DNA of 64,000 nucleotides from Rhizobiales bacterium NRL2 (GCA_001664005.1 CP016093.1:2115001-2179000); one strand, 5' to 3'. Positions 17,686 through 27,741 are shown, numbered from the stretch's first letter. Notes: generated from the sequence alone by a model not told the origin. Numbers and translations: made by a program.

Positions 17686-18635
17686 CGTGTTTCCTCCCCA
17701 TCGGTCAGGCTTGCGACGGGCGGCATTTGATCCGCCTTCGGCACGGCAGTCAATCGCCGCCGCCGGCGCAGATCCGCCCACTGCATCAGGGCGATGGAAC
17801 CCAGCACCAGCAGGCCGCCCAGCGCCTGCAACAGGCCCAGCAACTCGCCGAACAGCGCCCACGCCTCGACGATCGAGGTCACCGGCTGGATATTGGTGAA
17901 CATGCCCGCCTTGAGCGCCCCGATGCGGCTGATGGCGTAGAGATACATCGGCATGGCCGAGCCCTGCAGCAGGGCGACGCCGAACAGTCCGCCCCAGCCG
18001 CCCGGCGTTTCGGGCAGGCGGACCTCGGCGAGGGTCAGGCCGATCAGGGCCATCACGACCAGCGACACCCAGCCGAAATGGAACGTCATGACGAAGACGT
18101 TGACCCGTCCGAAATGCCGCGCGACGAGGACCGCGTTGATGGCGGTCGCGACGGCCGCCACCAGCGAGAAGGCGACGCCCCGCCAGTCCGCGTCGCCGGC
18201 CGAGGCGCCCAGCATCATCGCCAGGCCGACGAAGGCCAGGACGATGCAGAACAGCTTGAGCGGGCTCGACGGTTCGATGCGGAAGACGGTGACGATCACC
18301 GCGATGAGGATGGGGAAGGTGAAGAAGAGCAGCGCCGCCAGGCCGACGGAGATGAACTCGACCGCCCCGATATTGCCGTAGGTCATGGCGGTCATCAGAA
18401 CGCCGTTCAGCAGCGCCAGCGGAAACAGGCCGGGCGGCAGGCGGAAGGTGCGCCGCGTGACCAGCAGGCCGATGGCGATGGCCGTGATCATCATCGAGGT
18501 GCGCGTGGCCGCCACCACGATGCCGCTCGCGCCGCCATCATAGGCGAAACGCGCCACGGCCACGGCGCTGCCCAGGAACACGCCTGCCAGCAGCGCCAGC
18601 AGGAGGCCGGCGATCTGAGTCCTGTCCGCTTCCAC
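17682..18635 (-). CDS. EamA/DMT-family transporter
   Basis: A 317-residue membrane protein with about ten hydrophobic helices and two EamA halves (LLLALLAGVFLGSAVAVARF at the start; NIQPVTSIVEAWALFGELL in the second half, a typical EamA motif). I place the start at GTG 18635, preceded by GGGGAGGAATC. Members export or import metabolites, amino acids or drugs across the inner membrane. First gene of the EamA-GST-SDR-cupin set, coupled to GST by a GTGA overlap. Substrate unknown. Confidence 0.92.
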   Translation of the reverse strand: MEADRTQIAGLLLALLAGVFLGSAVAVARFAYDGGASGIVVAATRTSMMITAIAIGLLVTRRTFRLPPGLFPLALLNGVLMTAMTYGNIGAVEFISVGLAALLFFTFPILIAVIVTVFRIEPSSPLKLFCIVLAFVGLAMMLGASAGDADWRGVAFSLVAAVATAINAVLVARHFGRVNVFVMTFHFGWVSLVVMALIGLTLAEVRLPETPGGWGGLFGVALLQGSAMPMYLYAISRIGALKAGMFTNIQPVTSIVEAWALFGELLGLLQALGGLLVLGSIALMQWADLRRRRRLTAVPKADQMPPVASLTDGEETR

Positions 18636-18651
18636 GATTCCTCCCCGGCCG

Positions 18652-18843
18652 TCAGGGTGGCGCGACCGCGGGCGGCGGCGCAACCGCTATCGGCGGGAGG
18701 GTGGGCCGTGGATTCCGGCGGTCGGCACCGGCACGGGGCATTTCCCCTACCGTCCGGCCGGTGACCCGGGTGTAGAATCGCGTCACGGCCGTCCTGCCGG
18801 CGGCCGCCGGTTGGTTCCAGATCAGGTGGCCCCGTTCGTTCAT
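18652..18843 (-). CDS. Possible small protein, 63 residues
   Basis: In the 316-base gap between the EamA transporter and the nuclease gene there is one plausible minus-strand reading frame: ATG 18843, preceded by GGGGAGAG, encoding a basic, proline-rich product (begins MNERGHLIWNQPAAAGRT, ends PPIAVAPPPAVAPP). It ends 16 bases before the EamA start and could be its leader gene. No family recognised and no predicted membrane segment. In such GC-rich DNA an open frame this short can be chance. Confidence 0.3.
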   Translation of the reverse strand: MNERGHLIWNQPAAAGRTAVTRFYTRVTGRTVGEMPRAGADRRNPRPTLPPIAVAPPPAVAPP

Positions 18844-18951
18844 GATGCTCTCCCCGCGCCTAGGCCATACAGGACCGGTGACAGCTGCCGGAAATCCGGT
18901 TCCGGCCGGACGGCCGCCGCCGCTGGGCGTCCGGGCCGGGCAAGTGACGCC

Positions 18952-19791
18952 ATGAGGGTCGTGGCCTGGAACTGCGCCATGGCGCTCGAGCGGAAATGGC
19001 CGGCTCTGGATGCGCTGGCCCCCGACATCGCCGTCATCAGCGAATGCGCCCGTCCCGAACGCCTGCGCGCCGCCGGCATGGACCTGCCGCCCCGCCGTAT
19101 CGCCTGGACGGGGCCGAACGAGGTCAAGGGTCTGGCCGTGATCGCGCGCGCGCCGTTCCGCGTGCGCCGTCTGCCCGTGCACGATCCGGCCCTGCCGCAC
19201 GTCATGCCGGTGGAGGTCCGGGGCGCCGGGCTCCGTTTCACCGTGCTCGCCGTCTGGGCCCAGAACGCGTCCGGGGGGTTCCGGCGCCGGGCCGAGCCGG
19301 GCCCCTTCAACCGCGCGCTGGACCGCTATGGCTGGCTGGCGGGGCAGGGGCCGCTGATCGCGGCCGGCGACTTCAACAACCACGAACGCTGGGACCGGCC
19401 GGGCCATGCCATCAACTTCGCCGAGAACGTCGCGCGCTGCCGGCGGCTGGGCCTGGTCAGCGCCTATCATCTGGCCCGCGGCGAGCCCTTCGGCGCCGAG
19501 AGCGAGCCGACCCATTACTGGCGCGACCGGCGCGAGGACGGGCCGACCTATCACATCGACTACCTGTTCTTCAGCGCCCGCTGGCGGCCGCGGCTGCGCC
19601 GTTTCGGGGTCGGGCCTTTCGCCGATTTCTGCGCCGCCGGACTCTCCGATCACGCGCCGCTGGCGGCGGATTTCGACCTCGGCCGGGGCGCCCGGTCGGG
19701 GGCGAAACCGGCACCGTCTTGGCTATTGCCAGTGCGCGGGCGATCCGCTAGAAACCCGTCTCCGCTGAACGGGGCCACTGGCGCCGTTTGA
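18952..19791 (+). CDS. Endonuclease/exonuclease/phosphatase family protein
   Basis: A 279-residue EEP-fold hydrolase. I start it at ATG 18952 (MRVVAWNCAMALERKWPAL), which gives the family's usual first strand and WN motif; the longer frame has no support. Catalytic motifs: VISECA (Glu), AAGDFNNHERW (Asp-x-Asn), YHIDYLFFS (Asp) and GLSDHAPLAADF (terminal SDH). The family hydrolyses phosphodiesters in DNA, RNA or phospholipid. No signal peptide is visible, so it is probably cytosolic. The last residues overlap the promoter of the following tRNA gene. Confidence 0.9.
   Translation: MRVVAWNCAMALERKWPALDALAPDIAVISECARPERLRAAGMDLPPRRIAWTGPNEVKGLAVIARAPFRVRRLPVHDPALPHVMPVEVRGAGLRFTVLAVWAQNASGGFRRRAEPGPFNRALDRYGWLAGQGPLIAAGDFNNHERWDRPGHAINFAENVARCRRLGLVSAYHLARGEPFGAESEPTHYWRDRREDGPTYHIDYLFFSARWRPRLRRFGVGPFADFCAAGLSDHAPLAADFDLGRGARSGAKPAPSWLLPVRGRSARNPSPLNGATGAV
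19726..19754 (+). promoter_or_regulatory. Promoter of tRNA-Lys
   Basis: TTGCCA and TAGAAA separated by 17 bases; predicted transcription start near 19761, 37 bases ahead of the mature tRNA. It lies inside the 3' end of the nuclease gene. Confidence 0.5.
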
Positions 19792-19797
19792 GAGTGT

Positions 19798-19873
<76 letters not shown>

Positions 19874-19909
19874 ATTCTCCCGATGATTCCGACAGGTCGG
19901 CGGCCGCGG

Positions 19910-20281
19910 TCAGGCCGCGGTGGCGCCGCGGCGCAGGCCGACCATCATGTTCCAGAGGTCGTTGACTGCGACCGGCTTGGACAGGCGGGGCGCCTCGCGC
20001 AGCGCCGGGTGGCCGTCGGGGTCGGCCCTGTAGCCGCTGACCACGGCATAGGGAATGTCGCGGCGGCAAAGCTCGTGCGCCACGGGCGCCACGCTGGTCT
20101 CCCCGAGTACCTCGTCCAGCAGGGCGGCCTCCGGACGGTCCCGTTCGATCGCCCCGATCGCCCGCCCCACGGTCGCGACAGGACCGAGGACGGTGCAGCC
20201 GAAGCCCTCCAGCATGTTGCGCAGGTCGAGCGCGATCAGGGCCTCGTCCTCGACCACCAGCACCCGCCATCCGTTCAGCAT
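19910..20281 (-). CDS. Single-domain response regulator
   Basis: A receiver-only regulator of 123 residues from ATG 20281, chosen because GAGGAAACG precedes it and receiver domains begin just before VLVVEDE. In-frame ATGs at 20299 and 20314 and a TTG at 20344 are alternatives. Receiver residues present: VVEDE (acidic pair), phospho-acceptor Asp in ALLDEVLG, Ser in VVSGYRA, Lys in RLSKPV. There is no output domain. It follows the giant CheB/CheR fusion on the same strand, so it is likely its partner or a phosphate sink (inference). Confidence 0.88.
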   Translation of the reverse strand: MLNGWRVLVVEDEALIALDLRNMLEGFGCTVLGPVATVGRAIGAIERDRPEAALLDEVLGETSVAPVAHELCRRDIPYAVVSGYRADPDGHPALREAPRLSKPVAVNDLWNMMVGLRRGATAA

Positions 20282-20340
20282 CGTTTCCTCGTCCCGCATC
20301 TCCGTTATCCGCATTCTTCTTCTTCGTTCCTGTCCGGCGC

Positions 20341-23300
20341 TCAAGCGCGCTGCAGCGTGAATTCGCAGAGCAGCCCGTCGGACCCGCGTCCTACATGTAA
20401 TGAGCCGCCCAGGTCGTATTCAACCAGCTGCCGGATCAGCCCGTCATCGAAGGCGCGGCTGCGTTCCAGGGCGCTGGTCGGGCCGCCGACCTCCCGCCAG
20501 GTCACCCGGATGACGTCGTCGTCCTCCAGGATCCAGCGCAGGTCGACGTGGCCGCCGCCGTCCTCGTGCAGCGCGCCGTCCCGGGCGGCGGAGGCGATGA
20601 ATTCGTGCAGCACCATCATCAGTGTCACCGCCTTCTTCGGCGTGATATCGACATTCGGCCCCTTCGGCTGCAGGCGCTCCGCGTCGGTCTCGGCGGCGGC
20701 CTGCCTGACCACGTCCATCATGCCGGCGGGGGTCGTGCTGCGGTCCAGCAGCAGTTCGTGGCCCCGCGCCAGGGCGGCCAGGCGGCCCTCGAACTCGTCC
20801 CAGAAGTCCTGCAGCGTGTCGGCGCGCGCCTTGGTCTGCAGCGCCAGGCCCTGGACGACCGCCATCCAGTTGCGGACCCGGTGGTCGAGTTCCTCCATCA
20901 GCAGGCGCTGATGGGTCTCGGCGCGCTGCTGCTCGGTGACGTCGACAATGCCGAGAAGGATCAGATCCACGCTGTCGAGCCGCCGGCCGTTCAGCAGCAT
21001 GATGCGCTGTCCGATGGATTCGAACTCGTGCTCGACCAGGTGGTTCTCGAAGCGGCTCTCGCGCGACAGGGTTCCGGTCAGCAACCGCCGCAGTTCGGGG
21101 ATGTTCCACTGGCCGTTGCCGAGGTCGTAGATCAGTCGCCCCCCGGTTTCCGCTGGCGCCACCTGAAAGGTCTCGTAGAAGGCGGCGTTGGCGGATTCCA
21201 CCCGCAGGCTCGAATCCAGCACCAGCAGGGGCACCGGCACCGTCTCGACGATGCTTTCGGCGTAGGTGCGCGCGGCCTGGACCTCGGTGATGTCGCTGAA
21301 GCTGACGACGACGCCGTCGATGCGGTCGTCGCCGGTGCGGTAGGGTGAGATGCGGCGCTGGAACCAGCGTTTGTCGGGGCCCGGGACTTCCCTTTCCCGC
21401 CGGCCCAGATCCCGCAGCACCGCGCGGCAATCGGCTTCGAAGCCGGGGTCGTCGAAATGCTGGACCAGCTCGGTTATCGCCCGGCCCTGATCGGAGGACC
21501 GGATGCCGAACAGATCCTCCATGCCGGGCGAGAACCAGCGGACAGCGAGTTCGGTATCGAGAAACAGCGTCTGCACGTCGGTGCTGTGCAACAGGTTGTC
21601 GAGATCGCTGGTGCGTTCCTGCAGGGCCTCGACCTTGGAGCGAAGCTGGGTGTTGACCGCGTTGAGCTCCTCGTTGAGCGACTGCAGTTCCTCCTTCGAG
21701 GTTTCGAGCTCCTCGTTGGTGGCGCGCAGCTCCTCGTTCATCGACATGATTTCTTCGTTGTAGGACTTCAGATCCTCCTGAGACCGGCTGGCCTCGGCGG
21801 AGCAGGCGTCCAGTTCCCGCTGCAGCAGCCGGATCTCTTCCTCCAGTTCCCGTTCGCGGGCGTCGGACCGCGCCGTTTCCGGGCCGGGGGCCGCCCTGGC
21901 TTCCGATCTTTCGACGAAACTCACCAGCCAGCGGTTCTCGACCCCCTGCGCCGACAGCGGCGCGACTTCGATGTGGATCGGCGTCGTGCCTTCGGACGTC
22001 GAGGCCTGGGCCGGCTCGACATGGACGGCGCCGCTTTCCCTGGCCTGGTCGACGGCGCTGCGCAGGCGCGTCGACATCCCGTCGCGCAGCAGCATGACCA
22101 GGTTGCGGCTGGGTTCGCCTGCCTGCGGCTTGAGATAGCGTTCGACGTCGCCGTGGAAGTAGAGCACCTCGTAGTCCTGATCGATCAGCACCGACGGCGG
22201 CGCGTGGCGGTCGGCCAGCGCCTTCAGCGTCAGCTGCGTCGCGCGCGATGCTGCGCCCGGCCGTGTTCTGGCGGCGGGCGTTGCGCCGCGGCCGCCACCC
22301 TGATTCCCGGCCACGGGAAACTGCACGTCGCCGGCGTGCGCGGGTTCGGTCCGCGCATACAGCCGCCATTCCTTGTCGATCGCCTCGAACAGGCCAGTCT
22401 CGCCGGAAATGGATTCGACGTTGCCCAGGAACAGGTATCCGCCGGGGCGCAGCGAGAAATGGAACAGACGGATGAGCCGGCGCTGGAACTCGGGACGCAG
22501 GTAGATCAGCACGTTGCGGCAGACCACCAGGTCCATCCTGGCGAATGGCGGATCCTGCAACAGGTTCTGGGCGGCGAAGACCACGCTTTCGCGCAGTTCG
22601 GGGCGCACCCGCACGGTGTCGCCCTCGCGATGGAAATACCTGTGGAGGCGCTGCTCGCTCAACGCCTGCACGGCGGCGGCCGGGTAGACGCCCTGGCGCG
22701 CGCGCGCCACCGCGGCCTCGGAGATGTCGGTGGCGAAGACCTCGACCCGGCCGTGGCGGCCCTGGGCTTCCATCTCCTCGCGAAGCAGGATCGCCAGCGA
22801 ATAGGCTTCCTCGCCCGAGGCGCAGCCGGCGACCCAGGCGCGCACCACGTCCCCCTGATCCGACTGAATGATCGGGCGGACCGCCCGTTCCAGCAGCACG
22901 TCCCAGGCCGGCGGGTCGCGGAAGAAGCCCGTCACCGAAATCAGCAGGTCGTCGGCGAGGGCGCGGACCTCCTCCGGGTCGCCGTCGAGCCGGGCCACGT
23001 AGTCCTCGAACGCGCCGCCGCTCAACTGGACCCGGCGTTCGATTCGCCGTTGCAGGGTTCCGTTCTTGTAGGGCGTGAAATCCAGCCCGGTCTCCGACCG
23101 AATGGCGTTGATGACCGCGCTCAACTGCCGTTGGCCGCCGGACGAAAGGTCATCGGATTCGTCGCCGGTCGCGCTGTGGTCGCGCAGGGCGATATCGCCC
23201 CGGCCCCCGTGGCCGTTGGCGGCGTAGCGGACGATCAGACCGGCCATCTCCGCCGGGGAGCGGATCGCGTCGACCAGACCGGTCTGGATCGCGTTCTGCG

Positions 23301-23808
23301 GCATCTCCGGGAACTCGGCCGTCTCCGGCGTCTGCGCCAGCACGAGGCCGTTCTGCTCCCGCACGGCGGCGAGGCCCGCCGAGCCGTTGGCGCCGGTGCC
23401 GGACAGGACCGCGGCGATGGTCCGCGCGCCCACGTCCTGCGCCAGGGCGGTGAAGATGTCGTCGACCGGATGGTGCGCCGCACCGGCGGCCCGGTCCTTC
23501 GGCAGCAGGCGTCCGTCGCGCACATCCAGGGTCTGACCGGGCAGCAGGACGTGGACATGCCCGGCCCGGATCGCCGTGTCCCCGGTGATCGACTGCACCG
23601 GCAGCCGCGTCGCCGACTGCAGGATTTCCGCCATCATGCTTTCGTGGTCGGGCGAGAGATGGGGGATGACCAGAAAGGCGATATCCGCCGTCCCGTCTTC
23701 GCCGAGCTTCTCGTCGAGCGCCTTGAAAAACGCCTGATAGGCCGCGAGGGCCCCGGCGGAACCGCCAAGGGCGACCACGGCGAAACTGTCGCCTGCCTTT
23801 TCGTTCAT
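20341..23808 (-). CDS. CheB/CheR fusion with PAS domains and HWE-type kinase-like C-terminus
   Basis: An 1155-residue multidomain protein. CheB-like methylesterase, residues 10-195: nucleophile S17 (LGGSAGAL) and H50 (VIPHLSPDHES) are present, but the catalytic Asp is Asn (N141 in SGTGANGSAG). CheR methyltransferase, about 226-490: intact SAM motif AGCASGEEAYS and CRNVLIYL. A long coiled coil (about 640-720, repeated NEELxxxNEELxxS pattern) leads to two PAS domains and an HWE-like transmitter with H976 (ELDHRVRNW) and W1104 (WREVGGP). The N-box Asn is Ser (S1073 in HEFIASAA) and the glycine-rich box reads AFDDGL. No membrane segment. Followed by a single-domain response regulator. Confidence 0.93.
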   Translation of the reverse strand: MNEKAGDSFAVVALGGSAGALAAYQAFFKALDEKLGEDGTADIAFLVIPHLSPDHESMMAEILQSATRLPVQSITGDTAIRAGHVHVLLPGQTLDVRDGRLLPKDRAAGAAHHPVDDIFTALAQDVGARTIAAVLSGTGANGSAGLAAVREQNGLVLAQTPETAEFPEMPQNAIQTGLVDAIRSPAEMAGLIVRYAANGHGGRGDIALRDHSATGDESDDLSSGGQRQLSAVINAIRSETGLDFTPYKNGTLQRRIERRVQLSGGAFEDYVARLDGDPEEVRALADDLLISVTGFFRDPPAWDVLLERAVRPIIQSDQGDVVRAWVAGCASGEEAYSLAILLREEMEAQGRHGRVEVFATDISEAAVARARQGVYPAAAVQALSEQRLHRYFHREGDTVRVRPELRESVVFAAQNLLQDPPFARMDLVVCRNVLIYLRPEFQRRLIRLFHFSLRPGGYLFLGNVESISGETGLFEAIDKEWRLYARTEPAHAGDVQFPVAGNQGGGRGATPAARTRPGAASRATQLTLKALADRHAPPSVLIDQDYEVLYFHGDVERYLKPQAGEPSRNLVMLLRDGMSTRLRSAVDQARESGAVHVEPAQASTSEGTTPIHIEVAPLSAQGVENRWLVSFVERSEARAAPGPETARSDARERELEEEIRLLQRELDACSAEASRSQEDLKSYNEEIMSMNEELRATNEELETSKEELQSLNEELNAVNTQLRSKVEALQERTSDLDNLLHSTDVQTLFLDTELAVRWFSPGMEDLFGIRSSDQGRAITELVQHFDDPGFEADCRAVLRDLGRREREVPGPDKRWFQRRISPYRTGDDRIDGVVVSFSDITEVQAARTYAESIVETVPVPLLVLDSSLRVESANAAFYETFQVAPAETGGRLIYDLGNGQWNIPELRRLLTGTLSRESRFENHLVEHEFESIGQRIMLLNGRRLDSVDLILLGIVDVTEQQRAETHQRLLMEELDHRVRNWMAVVQGLALQTKARADTLQDFWDEFEGRLAALARGHELLLDRSTTPAGMMDVVRQAAAETDAERLQPKGPNVDITPKKAVTLMMVLHEFIASAARDGALHEDGGGHVDLRWILEDDDVIRVTWREVGGPTSALERSRAFDDGLIRQLVEYDLGGSLHVGRGSDGLLCEFTLQRA

Positions 23809-23974
23809 CTCCCTGCCCGGATGTCGCGACGCCGCAGCGCCGGGACGCGGAGGCGAAAAATGTCATGGAGGTGCGCCGTAGCACTGAGGTATCGGGCTCC
23901 GGCAGTCGTATCCCCTCCGAAATCACCTTCGCGTTTTTGGACCGGTGAGGCAAGGTCGGGCCGGCGAAGCCGTG

Positions 23975-26035
23975 TCAGGACAGGTAGTCGGTCTCCCGGT
24001 CCCAGAAGCGCATTGCGCGGCATTTCTCGATGAAGGCGCGGGCGTCGCCGGCGTCGGCGACCTTCACGCAGCCGCTGTCCAACTCCGGCCCGATCGCAGC
24101 CTCGAGCACAGGCTGGGCCTGCTCGCCATAGGCGATGAACTTGGCGTGGGCGAAGGCGTCGCTGACGAAGTCGACCGTTGGCTTGTCCTGCTTCACCTGC
24201 CCGGCGGTGTTGGACGGCATGACCACGGCGACGGCGTCGAAGACCACCGACGGTCCGCCGTCGATCTTCTCGTCCGCCGCCAGCGCCGTGCCGTCGGAGA
24301 GCTTCGCGCCGGCGATGTGCGGCGCGACGATGGCGACCTTCGTCCCCTCAGCCTCGGCCGCGGAGCGGATCGCGGACACGATGTCCGCGTCGGCGCCGTC
24401 GGAGATGTAGAGGCCGAGCCGGCGCCCGGCGAAACTGGCCGGACCGTTCTTCAGGATCGACAGCGCATCGGAGGGCGGCAGGTCCGGGACCGGCTCGCGG
24501 GCCGGCTTCATCTTCTCGGGCAGGCCGTCCATGCCCAGGCCGGCGGCGACCTGTTTCGCCAGGGTGTCGTCGATGTTCTGCAGATGACCGACCATGCGCG
24601 CGCGGATGTCGGCGCGTTCGCACTTGGAGAGTTCGAAGGTGAGCGCGTCGGCGATATGGCGTTGCTCGACCCCGGTCTGGCTGACGTAGAACTGGCGCGC
24701 CTGGCTGTAATGGTCGGCGAAGGTCTCGGAGCGGACGCGCGCCTTCGGGCCGCCCACATTCTCGGGATAGCTCTCGAAGCCCTTGTTCGGATTCTCCCGC
24801 GGCCCGCTCTCATCGTCCCAGCTGTTGGGTTCGTAGTTGGCGCGGCCGGTCGGGTTGCGCATCGCCATGTGGCCGTCCTGCTGGTAGTGGCGGACCGGGC
24901 ATTTCGGCGCGTTGATCGGCAGGTGGGTGAAATTGGTGCTGCCCAGCCGCTTCAACTGGGTGTCGAGATAGGAGAAGTTGCGACCCTGCAGCAGGGGATC
25001 GTTGGTGAAGTCGATGCCCGGCACGATGTTCTGGGTGCAGTAGGCGACCTGCTCCGTCTCGGCGAAGAAGTTCTCGACATTGTTGTCGAGGACCATGCGG
25101 CCGATGGTGCGGACAGGCACCTGCTCCTCGGGGATGATCTTCGTCGGATCGAGAACGTCGAACTCGAAGCGTTCGGCGAAATCCTCGTCGAAGACCTGGA
25201 CGCCAAGCTCCCATTCGGGATAGTCGCCGGCGTCGATCGCGTCCCACATGTCGCGGCGGTGGAAGTCCGGATCCATGCCGTTGATCTTCAGCGCCTCGTT
25301 CCAGACCACGGACTGAAGCCCCAGCTTCGGCTTCCAGTGGAACTTGACGAAGTGCGATTCCCCCTCGGCGTTCACCAGCCGGAAGGTATGCACGCCGAAG
25401 CCCTCCATGAAGCGGAAGGAGCGGGGGATGGTGCGGTCCGACATGATCCACATGACCATGTGCATCGATTCCGGGCTGAGCGAGATGAAGTCCCAGAAAT
25501 TGTCGTGCGCCGTCTGGGCCTGCGGAAAACCCCTATCCGGTTCGGGCTTGGCGGCGTGGATCAGGTCGGGGAACTTGATGGCGTCCTGAATGAAGAAGAC
25601 GGGGATGTTGTTGCCCACCAGATCCCAGTTGCCTTCTTTCGTGTAGAACTTGGTGGCGAAGCCGCGCACGTCGCGGGCGAGATCGGGTGAGCCCTTGCTG
25701 CCGGCGACGGTGGAGAACCGCACGAAGACCGGCGTCTTCTCGCCCTTGCGCTGGAACAGGTCGGCCTTCGACAGTTCGGGGATCGGGTCGGTCAGTTCGA
25801 AATGACCGTGCACGCCATAGCCCCGGGCGTGGACGACGCGCTCGGGAATGCGCTCGTGGTCGAAGTGGAAGATCTTCTCGCGGGCAACCTGGTCTTCCAT
25901 CAGCGAGGGGCCGCGTTCGCCCGCCTTGAGCCAGTTCTGATCGTCTGAAACGGGGGCGCCCTGGGCGGTGGTCATCTGTTCGCCCTTTGCCTTCTGGTGG
26001 GTCTCGCCGCCCTTGCCCCTGGGGAGTTCCTTCAT
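23975..26035 (-). CDS. katE: Large-subunit catalase (HPII/KatE type)
   Basis: A 686-residue monofunctional haem catalase with the C-terminal extension of clade 2 enzymes. Active-site His in [14 protein letters not shown], Asn in [12 protein letters not shown], haem-ligand Tyr in [14 protein letters not shown]. Residues from about 530 form the flavodoxin/GATase1-like domain ([26 protein letters not shown]). It decomposes hydrogen peroxide in the cytosol. ATG 26035 has AAGGA upstream. Neighbour upstream on the same strand is a flavin disulfide reductase, suggesting an oxidative-stress pair. I found no convincing EcfG-type promoter in the 132-base gap. Confidence 0.96.
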   Translation of the reverse strand: MKELPRGKGGETHQKAKGEQMTTAQGAPVSDDQNWLKAGERGPSLMEDQVAREKIFHFDHERIPERVVHARGYGVHGHFELTDPIPELSKADLFQRKGEKTPVFVRFSTVAGSKGSPDLARDVRGFATKFYTKEGNWDLVGNNIPVFFIQDAIKFPDLIHAAKPEPDRGFPQAQTAHDNFWDFISLSPESMHMVMWIMSDRTIPRSFRFMEGFGVHTFRLVNAEGESHFVKFHWKPKLGLQSVVWNEALKINGMDPDFHRRDMWDAIDAGDYPEWELGVQVFDEDFAERFEFDVLDPTKIIPEEQVPVRTIGRMVLDNNVENFFAETEQVAYCTQNIVPGIDFTNDPLLQGRNFSYLDTQLKRLGSTNFTHLPINAPKCPVRHYQQDGHMAMRNPTGRANYEPNSWDDESGPRENPNKGFESYPENVGGPKARVRSETFADHYSQARQFYVSQTGVEQRHIADALTFELSKCERADIRARMVGHLQNIDDTLAKQVAAGLGMDGLPEKMKPAREPVPDLPPSDALSILKNGPASFAGRRLGLYISDGADADIVSAIRSAAEAEGTKVAIVAPHIAGAKLSDGTALAADEKIDGGPSVVFDAVAVVMPSNTAGQVKQDKPTVDFVSDAFAHAKFIAYGEQAQPVLEAAIGPELDSGCVKVADAGDARAFIEKCRAMRFWDRETDYLS

Positions 26036-26167
26036 GACGCTGTTCCTTGTACCGATCGGTTGGTCCGCCCCATCGTTGAGGTGTGGGGTCGTTGCTTTGC
26101 GGTAGGTGAGCAGCCGGGAATCGTTTCAAAGAGGGTCAATCGGACGCACGCCGGGGCCCCGGACGGC

Positions 26168-27580
26168 TCAGCCGAAGCGGGCGAGAAGCCGCACGATCCG
26201 GCGGGTCCGGTCCGAAAACAGCTTCGGCGTGTAGTAGCTGCCGGCGAGGCGTTTCGTGACTTCGCCCATTGTGGGGTAGGGGGCGACGAAACCGGCGAGA
26301 TCGGCAACCTTCATCCGCTTCTTCACCGCCAGCGCCCAGATGCCGATCAGGTCGCCGGCGCCAGGCCCGACGATGCCGGCGCCGATGACGCGCCCCTTGT
26401 GCACGATTGCCTTCGCCAGCCCTTCGGTGCGGCGCTCGGCCCGGGCGCGGTCGTTGTCGGCCAGGGGCCAGCGCAGAACGTCGATGTCGCCGTGCCTGCT
26501 CCGGGCGGCCTCCTGCTGCAGGCCGACCCAGGCGAGTTCCGGGTCGGTATAGGTGGTCCAGGGGATGATCGCCGGGTCGTCCTTCACCGGCAGGCGGAAC
26601 AGCGCATTGCGGATCACGAGACCCGCATGATGGCCGGCGACGTGGGTGAACTGCAGCCCGCCGGCGGCGTCGCCCACGGCGTAGACCCGCCGGTTGGTGG
26701 TCTTCAGCCCGCGATCCACGACGAGTCCCCGGGTGCCGTGCTCGATCCCCGCCTTCTCCAGGTCCAGCCGCTCCAGGTTCGCCCGGCGGCCGGCGGCCAC
26801 CAGCAGATGGCTGCCCTCGATCCGTTCCTCGCCGTCCGCGCCCTCGAGCACCACGGCCGGTCCTGCCTCCACGCGCGCGATCTTCACGCCCTCGCGGATG
26901 TCGACGCCGCTCTCGCGCACCGCGTCCGCTGCGATGGCCGTCAGTTCCGGATCGTCGCGCCCCAGTACCCGCGCGGCCTCCAGCACGGTGACCCGCGCGC
27001 CCAGTTCGGCATGGGCCTGGGCCAGTTCCATGCCGATGGGCCCGCCGCCGATGACGATCAGGTGGCCGGGCAGGACGCGGTTGTCGAAGATGGTCTCGTT
27101 GGTGAGATAGCCGGCTTCCTCCAGACCGGGAATCGGCGGCGCCACGGGGCGGGAGCCGGTGGCGATGACGAAACGCCGCGCGCGCACCAGCACGCCCCCG
27201 GCCTCGACCTCCCGCGGCGAGACGAAGCGGGCCCAGTCGCGGATCACCTGCACGCCCAGACCCTCGAACCGCTCCTGGCTGTCATGGGGCGCAATGGCGT
27301 CGATGACGGACCGTACATGGTCGTTGACCCTGTCGAAGCGGACCTCCGGTGCCCCATAGTGGACGCCGAAGTCGCCTGCCCGCCGCCAGACGGCGGCGTG
27401 GTGCGCGGCGGCCAGCAGCGATTTCGAGGGCACGCAGCCATAGTTCAGGCAATCGCCGCCCATGCGCCCGCCCTCGATCAGCACCGTCGGCGCGCCCATC
27501 TGGACCGCGCCGGCGGCCACGCTCAGACCGCCGGATCCGGCGCCGATGACGCAGATGTCGGTGTCGATGCGTTCGGGCAT
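26168..27580 (-). CDS. FAD-dependent pyridine nucleotide-disulfide oxidoreductase (MerA/Lpd-like)
   Basis: A 470-residue flavoprotein. FAD-binding DICVIGAGSGGLSVAAG, redox-active disulfide GGDCLNYGCVPSKSLL (CxxxxC), second Rossmann motif VIGGGPIGMELAQAHAELGA, second FAD site VYAVGDAAGG, and a dimerisation domain ending PYPTMGEVTKRLAGSYY. It lacks the N-terminal metal-binding domain and the C-terminal CC pair of mercuric reductase, and it is not in a pyruvate dehydrogenase operon. A general disulfide or quinone reductase role is inferred. Located directly upstream of katE. Confidence 0.92.
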   Translation of the reverse strand: MPERIDTDICVIGAGSGGLSVAAGAVQMGAPTVLIEGGRMGGDCLNYGCVPSKSLLAAAHHAAVWRRAGDFGVHYGAPEVRFDRVNDHVRSVIDAIAPHDSQERFEGLGVQVIRDWARFVSPREVEAGGVLVRARRFVIATGSRPVAPPIPGLEEAGYLTNETIFDNRVLPGHLIVIGGGPIGMELAQAHAELGARVTVLEAARVLGRDDPELTAIAADAVRESGVDIREGVKIARVEAGPAVVLEGADGEERIEGSHLLVAAGRRANLERLDLEKAGIEHGTRGLVVDRGLKTTNRRVYAVGDAAGGLQFTHVAGHHAGLVIRNALFRLPVKDDPAIIPWTTYTDPELAWVGLQQEAARSRHGDIDVLRWPLADNDRARAERRTEGLAKAIVHKGRVIGAGIVGPGAGDLIGIWALAVKKRMKVADLAGFVAPYPTMGEVTKRLAGSYYTPKLFSDRTRRIVRLLARFG

Positions 27581-27648
27581 GGGCTCTCTCCTCGGGGGCG
27601 GTTCCCGTCAGGCTATCGCATGCGTGCGGCGCGCGACGCTCACCGCGG

Positions 27649-27677
27649 TTGACTTGGCCGTGACCGGCTCATATACA
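27649..27677 (+). promoter_or_regulatory. Promoter of rpmH
   Basis: TTGACT and TATACA separated by exactly 17 bases; transcription would begin near 27684, giving a leader of about 58 bases before rpmH. The best sigma-70-type match in the window. Confidence 0.65.
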
Positions 27678-27741
27678 GCGCCTCTCGCAACCCCTGCCGG
27701 TCGCCCGGCGGGCCGCAATTCATGTTTCAGGAGAGCCAGTC

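Noticed and set aside
20548-24033. Long plus-strand open frames opposite the CheB/CheR gene (up to about 860 codons)
   Set aside because: They are high-GC shadows: no family motifs, skewed Arg/Gly/His-rich composition, and they lie antisense to a protein with clear domains.
25970-26167. EcfG-type stress promoter for katE
   Set aside because: I looked for GGAAC-N16/17-GTT on the minus strand; the only GGAAC lies at the start codon with no matching -10.
26168-27580. Mercuric reductase or pyruvate dehydrogenase E3
   Set aside because: There is no N-terminal heavy-metal domain, no C-terminal cysteine pair, no mer genes and no dehydrogenase complex genes nearby.
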